Assembly: GCA_022759345.1 (NCBI GenBank)
Contig: JAEMPK010000095.1
Coordinates: forward strand, 1 to 12,921
Length of the DNA: 12,921 bases
From: Pyrobaculum sp.
GTDB lineage: Archaea; Thermoproteota; Thermoprotei; Thermoproteales; Thermoproteaceae
Reading direction: 5' to 3'
Shown piece by piece: positions 5,729-11,728 of the stretch (within the stretch, counting starts at the first letter, position 1; every line of letters starts with the position of its first letter). Made by a program: the position numbers and the translations under genes. The notes beneath the pieces were generated by a model. That model was given only the letters and a program-made list of their open reading frames with translations, was not told where the DNA came from and ran no database searches.

Positions 5729-6883
5729 TTAAGCCCACCAGTAGCGTCGTCGGAGGACCTCGGCGGCTTTTGTCATCACTTTAAGCTTCTCTATGGCGAC
5801 TGCGCGTGGGAAGGCGCGGTACATGCCTGGCGCGAAGCCGCAGTCTGGGTTGAGCCAGATCCTGACGGGGTCTACGTACTTCACGATCCTCTCCACGTGG
5901 GCCACCACCTCCTCCACGGTCTCCACACGCTTGGGGTCTCTCACGTCTATCGAGCCGAGCCCGATCTCCTTGTCGCTGGGAAGTATCTTGGCGAACTCCT
6001 CGGGGTTGCCCATCCGTGGGTGTTTGTACTCCACGACGTATTGCTTCACCTTTATGTCGAAGACCTGGGGGGCGAGCCTCTCGTAGCCCACTACGGGCGA
6101 ATCCTCGGTGGGCCACCGGTCAAGGTGCATCCCGATGCGGACGGAGGAGGTGTAGCCTTTCACCGTCTCGTTGACGAGGTCGACGGCGAGCTGGATCTCG
6201 TCTCTGAGGCCGCGGTACCTCTGGCCGTAGAGCTCAGAGGCCACTTGCTTGTAGCGGTCTGGCTTGTCCTGCTCCGCCTCTATCAAGTCGCCGAGCATGG
6301 GCTCGTCCAGCTGGATGAAGGCGACGCCGGCGTCTATAAGCCTGGCGATCTCGTTCCTCAGCACCTTGACGTAGGCCTCGGCGGCGTCCTCGGGCCTGGG
6401 GTAGTACGGCGCCGATATCTTGGCGTGCCACGCCTCCCACATGATTAGGTAGGGCGAGGGGAGGGTGACCTTGAGAGGCTTCTGAGTCACCTTCTTGGCG
6501 TACTGCACCTCGTCCACGGCCAAGACGCTGTCTTCTATGTAGCCAGCTATCACGGGGCGCCACAGCGTCAGCGGCGCCTTGTACTTCTTCATGATCTCCT
6601 TGGCGTTGGGGTGTAGCTCCTCCACCCTCACGATTTTGAACCCCTTGATCTTCTGCCCCACGAAGGCCACGAAGGAGGTCCTCCTCTGTTCGCCGTCTGT
6701 AATGACGTCGAGGCCTGCCTCCTCCTGGTCTTTAATTGCTAGCTTCACAGCGTCGTCTAGATACTGGGAAAAGGTCTGCTGGTCCAGCTGTCCCTTTTCG
6801 TATTTATCAAACGCCTCGATGAGCCACGTAGGCCTCGGCCAAGACCCCACAACCGACGTTATAAACGCCCTTGGGAGAGACAT
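5729..6883 (-). CDS. Core MetE-like (cobalamin-independent methionine synthase family) protein
   Basis: The 384-residue product matches the catalytic (UROD/MetE-like) half of MetE and lacks the N-terminal folate-binding half. Visible features are VVGSWPRP (11-18), DVITDGEQRR (59-68), a LDEPML strand (192-197), VVEYKHPRMG (283-292) and WLNPDCGF (343-350). In classical MetE, zinc is held by H-x-C, a Glu and a distal Cys. Here the equivalents appear to be H253 with D255 (MHLDRW) in place of Cys, E285, and C348. The family transfers methyl groups to thiols such as homocysteine; short archaeal forms are thought to use a donor other than polyglutamylated methyl-folate. The altered ligand leaves open whether this one makes methionine or does another thiol-alkylation reaction. 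The ATG is set by a TATA box about 25 bases upstream. It is divergent from the thiolase gene. Confidence 0.85.
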   Translation of the reverse strand: MSLPRAFITSVVGSWPRPTWLIEAFDKYEKGQLDQQTFSQYLDDAVKLAIKDQEEAGLDVITDGEQRRTSFVAFVGQKIKGFKIVRVEELHPNAKEIMKKYKAPLTLWRPVIAGYIEDSVLAVDEVQYAKKVTQKPLKVTLPSPYLIMWEAWHAKISAPYYPRPEDAAEAYVKVLRNEIARLIDAGVAFIQLDEPMLGDLIEAEQDKPDRYKQVASELYGQRYRGLRDEIQLAVDLVNETVKGYTSSVRIGMHLDRWPTEDSPVVGYERLAPQVFDIKVKQYVVEYKHPRMGNPEEFAKILPSDKEIGLGSIDVRDPKRVETVEEVVAHVERIVKYVDPVRIWLNPDCGFAPGMYRAFPRAVAIEKLKVMTKAAEVLRRRYWWA

Positions 6884-6896
6884 TGCGAAGAGTTTT

Positions 6897-6923
6897 GGGG
6901 GCTCTATAAAATTTTTCGCCCCC
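6897..6923. repeat. Inverted repeat GGGGGC/GCCCCC flanking the MetE-like gene TATA box
   Basis: GGGGGC at 6897-6902 and its exact complement GCCCCC at 6918-6923 enclose 15 bases that contain the TATA box. A dimeric repressor bound across these arms would block TBP, so this is a candidate operator. The arms are short and G/C-rich, so chance occurrence is possible. Confidence 0.45.
6904..6912 (-). promoter_or_regulatory. TATA box for the MetE-like gene
   Basis: ATTTTATAG on the minus strand, centred about 25 bases upstream of the ATG at 6883. It lies between the arms of an inverted repeat GGGGGC/GCCCCC. Confidence 0.6.
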
Positions 6924-6936
6924 CGTCAGACTCATC

Positions 6937-6945
6937 AAATATTAA
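6937..6945 (+). promoter_or_regulatory. TATA box for the thiolase gene
   Basis: AAATATTAA, centred 24 bases upstream of the ATG at 6965. Together with the minus-strand element at 6904-6912 it makes the 81-base gap 6884-6964 a compact divergent promoter. Confidence 0.55.
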
Positions 6946-6964
6946 CTCCTAAACGGTAGACACC

Positions 6965-8173
6965 ATGAACACAGGGGGGAGGAGGCTGGACAACGTCTAC
7001 CTCGTCGCGTTTGCGAGGACGGCTTTCACCAGGTTCTCCAGGAAGGAGCCCCAGAGAGACGACTTCTGGGACCTACGCCCCGAGGACCTCGCAGCGGCGG
7101 TGGTGAGGACTTTGTTGGAGAGGACAGGCGTCAGGCCTGAGGCCGTGGAGGATTTGCTAACGGGCACGGCGCTTCCCGTCGGCGAGCAGTGGCTATACGG
7201 CGGGAGACATGTGGTCTTCGCGGCGAAGCTCCCCTACACTATCCCGGCGGCTCACATCGATAGGCAGTGCGCCTCCTCTATCACAACTGTAGGCTTCGGC
7301 GCGATGGAAATAGCCACAGGCATGGCTGACGTAGTTATAGCCGGCGGAGTGGAGAAGATGTCGAAAAATCCTATGTATGAAAACCCACATATTGAGATAA
7401 ACCCCAAGTTTCTCACCGACGAGGAGTACGTTAGGCTGTACAACCTCCCCATCGGCTACGTGATGGGGCTCACCGCCGAGAGGCTGGCGGAGATCTCAGG
7501 CATAAAGCGGGAGGAGATGGACGCCTGGTCTCTCAGAAGCCATAGGAAAACTACCGAGGCCTACGAGAGGGGGTATTTCAGAGACGAGATAGTACCCATC
7601 ACCGTGGAGAGAGACGGACAGAAAAAGGTCGTAGACAGAGACCAATCCGTGAGGCCGGACACGACCCTGGAGGCGTTGGCAAAGCTGCCGCCCGCATTTA
7701 AGCCCGACGGCGTCATCACCGCCGGCAACTCGTCTCCTTTGAACTCCGGCGCTGCCTACGTCATGTTGGCCTCCGGCGAGGCGGTGAGGAAATACGGCCT
7801 GCAGCCCCTCGCCAAGGTGAGGGCGGTGGCCTTCGCCGGGGTGCCGCCTGAGGTGATGGGAATGGGGCCGGTGCCTGCGTCGAGGAAGGCCTTGGAGAAG
7901 GCTGGTCTCACGGTTAAACAAATCGGGAGGTGGGAAATAAACGAGGCCTTCGCCGTGGTTACGCTGTATGCGATAAAAGAACTGGGGCTCGACCCAGAGA
8001 CTGTAAACACCAGAGGCGGCGCCATTGCGATTGGACATCCACTAGGCGCCACCGGCGCCAGAATAATTGGCACCTTGGCGAGACAGATGCAGATTGACAG
8101 CGTAGACTACGGCGTGGCAACCCTCTGCGTCGGCGGCGGACAAGGCGCCGCCGTGGTGCTTGAGCGAGTATAA
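6965..8173 (+). CDS. Thiolase (acetyl-CoA C-acetyl/acyltransferase), degradative type
   Basis: This 402-residue enzyme shows the complete thiolase signature set. The nucleophile C102 is in DRQCASS (99-105), with AGGVEKMS (126-133) near the dimer interface and NEAFA at 326-330. The catalytic histidine H358 is in GGAIAIGHPLGATGAR (351-366), and the second catalytic cysteine C388 is in LCVGGGQG (387-394). Both active cysteines are present, as in classical thiolases and unlike the archaeal thiolase/SCP2 proteins that work with HMG-CoA synthase and a DUF35 partner. It catalyses reversible cleavage of acetoacetyl-CoA or longer 3-ketoacyl-CoAs with CoA in the cytoplasm. In Thermoproteales such an enzyme can also serve the last step of the dicarboxylate/4-hydroxybutyrate cycle; that role is an inference. 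No partner beta-oxidation genes are adjacent. Confidence 0.93.
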   Translation: MNTGGRRLDNVYLVAFARTAFTRFSRKEPQRDDFWDLRPEDLAAAVVRTLLERTGVRPEAVEDLLTGTALPVGEQWLYGGRHVVFAAKLPYTIPAAHIDRQCASSITTVGFGAMEIATGMADVVIAGGVEKMSKNPMYENPHIEINPKFLTDEEYVRLYNLPIGYVMGLTAERLAEISGIKREEMDAWSLRSHRKTTEAYERGYFRDEIVPITVERDGQKKVVDRDQSVRPDTTLEALAKLPPAFKPDGVITAGNSSPLNSGAAYVMLASGEAVRKYGLQPLAKVRAVAFAGVPPEVMGMGPVPASRKALEKAGLTVKQIGRWEINEAFAVVTLYAIKELGLDPETVNTRGGAIAIGHPLGATGARIIGTLARQMQIDSVDYGVATLCVGGGQGAAVVLERV

Positions 8174-8174
8174 A

Positions 8175-8185
8175 CTTATTTAAAG
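8175..8185 (+). promoter_or_regulatory. TATA box for the solute-binding protein gene
   Basis: CTTATTTAAAG begins two bases after the thiolase stop and is centred 25 bases before the ATG at 8205, so this gene can be transcribed independently and leaderless. Confidence 0.6.
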
Positions 8186-8204
8186 TGCATAATTTTCTAA
8201 TTCC

Positions 8205-9629
8205 ATGCGCCCGCTCCTACTCGGCGTCTTACTTCTGAGCGCCGTGGTTTTTTCCGCTACTATACTTACGAGGGCAGATCAAGCGTCTATAGACGCCGCC
8301 TTGCCCATCCTCCAGAGGTATCTCCCAGACGTAAGGATCATCCCGGCGGACCCCACACAATGGCGCCTCCTCATCGACCGCGGAGGCGTGGACTTCCTCT
8401 GGGCCGGCGCCCCGATGCTCTACGAGACATTGTTGAAAGAGGGCTACCTCGCGCCTATGCCTGACGTGCCCGAGCTGAGGCAACTGCCGGATAAGCTGGG
8501 CAACATACCGATTAAACGCGTGGTGAACGGAAGCGTCTACTACGTGGTATACGCCATGTTGGGCTACGTCATAGGCTACAGCCAAGAGGCGCTGAACAAG
8601 GCCGGCCTCAAGCCGGTGTGCAGCTGGCGGGACCTCGCCTCTCCTGAGCTGGCGCTGTACTACCTCAAGACGGGCATCAAGCCGGTGGCCATCGCGAGGC
8701 CGACGAAGTCCACCTCCTCAGCCGCCATGATGCAGCTGGTGACCGAAATCTACGGGTGGGAGGAGGGGTGGAGGTACCTCACCTCCATGGCCGCCGTTGC
8801 CCGCTTCGTCGACTCCAGCGGCGCTGTGAGAGACACGGTGAAGAGAGGAGAGGCCCTCTTCGGCCCCATGGTTGACTACTACATCTTCATCGCCGGACTC
8901 CAGTACTGCATCCCAACAGACGGCACAGACATACTCTTCGACCCCATCGCCGTGCCGAGGAGCGCCAACAAGACGACGGCAGCGCTGTTGACGAGGATCT
9001 TCCTCACGGAGATACCCAAGGGCCTTGTGGATACGTACATACTGCCCGGCAACCCGGCCCTCCTCGACTCGCCGGACGTGAACAAGACCAAGGCTGCCGT
9101 GTTGAAGCAACACCTCTCTAGACTCATGAATGCAAAGATCTTGGCTATACCTCCGGAGAAAAGCGCGTCGTATTACTACAGCTTTATCTACTACTACGAA
9201 GCCACGCTGGTCGACCTACAAGACCAGCTGACCTCTCTCTGGGGGCAGATAGTAGATGCGTACTACTCCGGCAAAATCAACCAGAGACAATTCGAAGAGC
9301 TGTGGAGGGCACTGGGCGCCCCGGTCAACTACACAGACCCCGCCACAGGCCAGGTAAAGACCTTTACCTACCAAGAGGCGGTTGCTATAAACGACAAAGT
9401 GGCGTCGGACCCCACCTATAGAGACAGACTGTACCAAGCCTGGCGCGAAGCGGCCAGCCGTAAGTATCAACAGGTAAAGACGTTGTTGAACCAATACATT
9501 CAACAAAACACGCAACAAACCACAACCACTACTACTGCCGCCGCCAAGGCCGACTTGACGTATGTAGCCGCCGCCTTAGCGGTTATCCTCGCCGTGGTCG
9601 TCATCTTCGTAATATTGAAGAGACGCTAG
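8205..9629 (+). CDS. Membrane-anchored extracellular solute-binding protein (COG1840-like)
   Basis: The 474-residue protein begins with a short hydrophobic signal sequence (about 3-18). The mature part resembles the Fe3+/AfuA-type family 1 solute-binding proteins: GVDFLWAGAPMLYETLLKEG (61-80), a Tyr-rich hinge near 110-125, ARPTKSTSSAAMMQLVTEIY at about 168-187 followed by GWEEGWRYLT, and a later IAVPRSANK. After about residue 330 it departs from the family's usual length. It carries an extra helical, Tyr/Gln-rich region, a linker with six Thr (439-444), a single transmembrane helix (about 449-471) and a KRR stop-transfer end. It should therefore be tethered outside the membrane, as is common for archaeal binding proteins. 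Several N-x-S/T sites suggest glycosylation. No permease or ATPase follows it, so the ligand (metal, phosphonate, thiamine or other) and the transporter are unknown. Confidence 0.87.
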   Translation: MRPLLLGVLLLSAVVFSATILTRADQASIDAALPILQRYLPDVRIIPADPTQWRLLIDRGGVDFLWAGAPMLYETLLKEGYLAPMPDVPELRQLPDKLGNIPIKRVVNGSVYYVVYAMLGYVIGYSQEALNKAGLKPVCSWRDLASPELALYYLKTGIKPVAIARPTKSTSSAAMMQLVTEIYGWEEGWRYLTSMAAVARFVDSSGAVRDTVKRGEALFGPMVDYYIFIAGLQYCIPTDGTDILFDPIAVPRSANKTTAALLTRIFLTEIPKGLVDTYILPGNPALLDSPDVNKTKAAVLKQHLSRLMNAKILAIPPEKSASYYYSFIYYYEATLVDLQDQLTSLWGQIVDAYYSGKINQRQFEELWRALGAPVNYTDPATGQVKTFTYQEAVAINDKVASDPTYRDRLYQAWREAASRKYQQVKTLLNQYIQQNTQQTTTTTTAAAKADLTYVAAALAVILAVVVIFVILKRR

Positions 9630-9655
9630 CGCTTTTCCGCCGTCTATAGAAGACG

Positions 9656-9690
9656 ACGAGTGTTTTCTCCGTCGAGCTACTCGTTATTTA
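9656..9690. terminator. Possible bidirectional terminator between convergent genes
   Basis: ACGAGT (9656-9661) and its complement ACTCGT (9679-9684) form a 6-bp stem with a 17-base loop, followed on the plus strand by TTATTTA. It lies between the stop of the solute-binding protein gene and the stop of the DUF1634 gene, whose TAA shares the stem's last base. The T-tract just after the plus-strand stop (9631-9636) may also contribute. Confidence 0.3.
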
Positions 9691-10061
9691 ATAAGTGTGG
9701 GTATTATGAATATTGTTAGTAGTAAATTAAACAAGACGACGACCGTTATTAATGTGTATATTAAATTCCGTTCTTTTATGAACTGAACAATACTTATGGC
9801 AACCCTCAAGACCGGGGTCGTGATCAACACCATTAAGCCCAGCAGAATTACGTCGATGCCGTTGAGCTCGGCGACTCCCGTGAATACCTGCGCCGGGGGT
9901 ATGGAGGACGTGTTGATAGGTGAATGTGGAGTAGATAACTGCTCTAGTATGTGCGGCGCAGGCGGCTTGACTACGATTAAGACCAGGCCGGCCAGTATCA
10001 GCAGGGTGCTGGTCAACACGCCGATCCGCAGGGCGTAGCCGATAACCTCTTCGAGCTCCAT
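9684..10061 (-). CDS. DUF1634 family membrane protein
   Basis: The 125-residue protein has three predicted transmembrane helices (about 13-31, 70-88 and 98-121) with a Pro/Ser-rich loop of about 40 residues between the first two. The stretch GLMVLITTPVLRVAISIVQF (75-94) followed by IKERNLIYTLI is the conserved core of DUF1634. This family is known mainly as a small membrane neighbour of TauE/SafE permeases, and here too it starts one base after the stop of that gene, so it is likely a partner subunit or accessory of the same transporter. Its biochemical role is unknown. Its 3' third is strikingly AT-rich compared with the rest of the window. Confidence 0.87.
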   Translation of the reverse strand: MELEEVIGYALRIGVLTSTLLILAGLVLIVVKPPAPHILEQLSTPHSPINTSSIPPAQVFTGVAELNGIDVILLGLMVLITTPVLRVAISIVQFIKERNLIYTLITVVVLFNLLLTIFIIPTLIK

Positions 10062-10062
10062 G

Positions 10063-10920
10063 TCAGTAGAGCCCGAGTCCTCTTAAGAGCATCTGTATGC
10101 CCAGCGCCGCCAGGATGACTGTGAAGATGCGGCGTATGGTCACGCTTCGGAGCCGCAGAAGCACCTTGCTCCCCATGAAAGACCCGGCTAGGACCCCGAT
10201 GGCGGTGGTGGCGGCGAAGAACGGCTGTATGTAGCCGAGGGACCAGTATATGGAGCTGCCCGCAGCCGCGGTGACGCCTATCATGAAGTTGCTGGTGGCT
10301 GTCGACACCTTGATAGGCAGGTTCATTGCCCAGTCCATGGCGACCACCTTCAAGGCGCCGCTACCGATGCCGAGGAGGCCGGAGACAACGCCGGCGGCGA
10401 ACATTATCAACTCGCCAAGCCACCACCTCACGCCGCAGTACTCCACCTCTCTGCCGAGCACATGGTCGTAGTAGCGGCCGCACAGCTGAAGCCACTTGGT
10501 CCATCTGTCGGGGGGTTTGGGGTGGGGCAACTCGTGCCTGGACCTCGTCACCTGCGTGTATATGGAGCCCAGGAGGACTACGCCGAATAGTATGTATATC
10601 ACGCGTTGAAGCTTGTGGGCGTAGACCCAGGCCGCGGCTAGGGAGCCCACGATGGAGCCGCTGGTGGTGGCTATCTCTAGAGACATGCCTATCCGCACGT
10701 TGGTCAACCTGTCGCGCACGTAGGCCGAGCCGGCGCCGCTCGACGTGGCGATGGTCGAGATCAAGCTGGCGCCTGCGGCGTATTGAATCGGCATGCCTAA
10801 GAAGAGCACGTATATGGGGACGAGGAAAGTGGCGCCGCCGAGGCCGGTCAAAGAGCCCATAAAACCCGCCGCAACGCTGACGGCCGTCAGCAAGGCGAAG
10901 AACAACAAGGCATCGACCAT
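10063..10920 (-). CDS. TauE/SafE (TSUP) family permease
   Basis: This 285-residue multi-helix membrane protein has the internal two-fold repeat of the TSUP family. The first half carries GSLTGLGGATFLVPI (22-36) and the second AAGVVSGLLGIGSGALKV (175-192), each followed by a conserved helix (YAAGASLISTIATS; STATSNFMIGVTAAAGS). A hydrophilic, probably cytoplasmic, loop at about 124-165 with two cysteines (C147, C162) separates the halves. TSUP proteins export or import small sulfur or organic anions such as sulfite, sulfoacetate or thiosulfate; the substrate here is not known. Sulfur compounds would fit a sulfur/thiosulfate-respiring thermophile. The gene lies 30 bases after the winged-helix regulator, with its own TATA-like element in the gap, and is one base ahead of the DUF1634 gene. 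Confidence 0.92.
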   Translation of the reverse strand: MVDALLFFALLTAVSVAAGFMGSLTGLGGATFLVPIYVLFLGMPIQYAAGASLISTIATSSGAGSAYVRDRLTNVRIGMSLEIATTSGSIVGSLAAAWVYAHKLQRVIYILFGVVLLGSIYTQVTRSRHELPHPKPPDRWTKWLQLCGRYYDHVLGREVEYCGVRWWLGELIMFAAGVVSGLLGIGSGALKVVAMDWAMNLPIKVSTATSNFMIGVTAAAGSSIYWSLGYIQPFFAATTAIGVLAGSFMGSKVLLRLRSVTIRRIFTVILAALGIQMLLRGLGLY

Positions 10921-10937
10921 GCGTCTCCGTACCCGCT

Positions 10938-10947
10938 GGTAAAAATG
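10938..10947 (-). promoter_or_regulatory. TATA-like element for the TSUP-DUF1634 pair
   Basis: On the minus strand CATTTTTACC is centred about 23 bases before the TSUP ATG at 10920, within the 30-base gap after the regulator gene. The pair could thus be transcribed separately as well as by read-through. Confidence 0.45.
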
Positions 10948-10950
10948 TCT

Positions 10951-11208
10951 TTATAGGCCCAGGGCGTCTAGGAACCGTCTCCACTGCCGGTACGCCTCCA
11001 GCATCTTGAGACCTTCCGGCGTGATGCAGAGCTTGCCGTCGTTCTCCTTCACGATGCCCTTCTCCAAAAGGGCCGCCACTATCTTGGCCATGCGGTCGTA
11101 GGCTAGGTTGGCCTCGGCGGCGAGACGGGTCGGCGGCCTGCAACCGGAGGCGAGGATCTCTAGGATGTCGGCCACTATCTCAAGCCTGCTTCTTCTCCTT
11201 CTCGGCAT
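10951..11208 (-). CDS. Winged helix-turn-helix transcriptional regulator (HTH_45-like)
   Basis: This is an 85-residue, single-domain DNA-binding protein. A basic N-terminal RRRRSR (3-8) leads into helix 1 (LEIVADILEILASG, 9-22), then the helix-turn-helix TRLAAEANLAYDRMAKIVAA (27-46), ALLEKGIV (46-53), and a wing ending in LCITPEGLKMLEAY (60-73). This order, especially the TPEG motif before the last helix, is typical of the archaeal HTH_45/PadR-like small regulators. It has two cysteines (C23, C61). Its ATG lies 29 bases inside the end of the upstream membrane-protein gene, so translation is coupled and the regulator is made with the transport genes it most likely controls. No ligand-binding domain is present, so the signal may come from a partner protein. 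Confidence 0.88.
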   Translation of the reverse strand: MPRRRRSRLEIVADILEILASGCRPPTRLAAEANLAYDRMAKIVAALLEKGIVKENDGKLCITPEGLKMLEAYRQWRRFLDALGL

Positions 11209-11728
11209 AGATCACGCCCAGCGCAAGCATGACGGCCGTGAGGAGGCGGAGGACGACGCTTGCCAGCAGATAGAGAGGCATCACCAAAGAGGCGGCAAGA
11301 AACACAAAGGCGAGGGGGATGAAAGGCGGGATTTTCCTCTCCAGAGACTTCGCCAACGTAACTGCCGCAATGTAGAGCGCAAGCAACGCGTTTATCGGCG
11401 CGAGGATAAACAGCGGCGGAGCCACAGCATAGAAGAGAGTAGGCGTGACGGCGATTGCGATAGGCACCAGCGCCGCCGTGGTCAGGAGCTGAATGGCCAG
11501 CCTAAAGAGGGCCTCCTGGCGCCTTATGAACCTCGTGGGCTCCGTGCCCGTCAGCCAGTTGAGGTAGATGTCCACCACGGCCTCCAGCAAGAGCGAGGCG
11601 GCTAGGAGGACCATGCCTGTGGAGTAGAGGGAGAGGCGGGCCTCGGAGAGTCCCCTCCAGGCCTGGAGGGTCTTATACGCCACATAAGACGCTAGCGCCG
11701 CGATTATTACGTCGGGGATAAACAGCAT
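11180..11728 (-). CDS. Six-helix membrane protein, unrecognised, coupled to the wHTH regulator
   Basis: The 182-residue product is almost wholly hydrophobic, with about six predicted transmembrane helices (near 4-22, 34-57, 75-97, 99-124, 135-157 and 158-176). Short charged loops separate them: RGLSEAR (25-31), a longer segment RFIRRQEALFR (66-76) and KSLERK (127-132). A lysine-rich cytoplasmic tail, EKEKKQA, ends the protein. I do not recognise a family. Its ATG overlaps the permease stop (TAATG) and its end overlaps the regulator start by 29 bases, so all three are one translational unit. The pairing of a short membrane protein with a small winged-helix protein suggests a membrane sensor that signals to the regulator, or an accessory subunit of the ABC permease; both are inferences. 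Confidence 0.8.
   Translation of the reverse strand: MLFIPDVIIAALASYVAYKTLQAWRGLSEARLSLYSTGMVLLAASLLLEAVVDIYLNWLTGTEPTRFIRRQEALFRLAIQLLTTAALVPIAIAVTPTLFYAVAPPLFILAPINALLALYIAAVTLAKSLERKIPPFIPLAFVFLAASLVMPLYLLASVVLRLLTAVMLALGVIYAEKEKKQA

Noticed and set aside
5684..6448. Plus-strand open frame of 254 codons antisense to the MetE-like gene
   Set aside because: The composition is His/Leu/Val/Gly-rich as expected for the complement of the real codons; no motif and no promoter were seen.
6925..6940. TGATGA and CTGA motifs on the minus strand, as in box C/D small RNAs
   Set aside because: The two motifs are only two bases apart, leaving no room for a guide, and they fall in a divergent promoter.
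10361..11143. Minus-strand open frame of 260 codons spanning parts of the TSUP and regulator genes
   Set aside because: It is out of frame with both, Arg/Pro/Gly/His-rich, and runs through two genes with firm family assignments.
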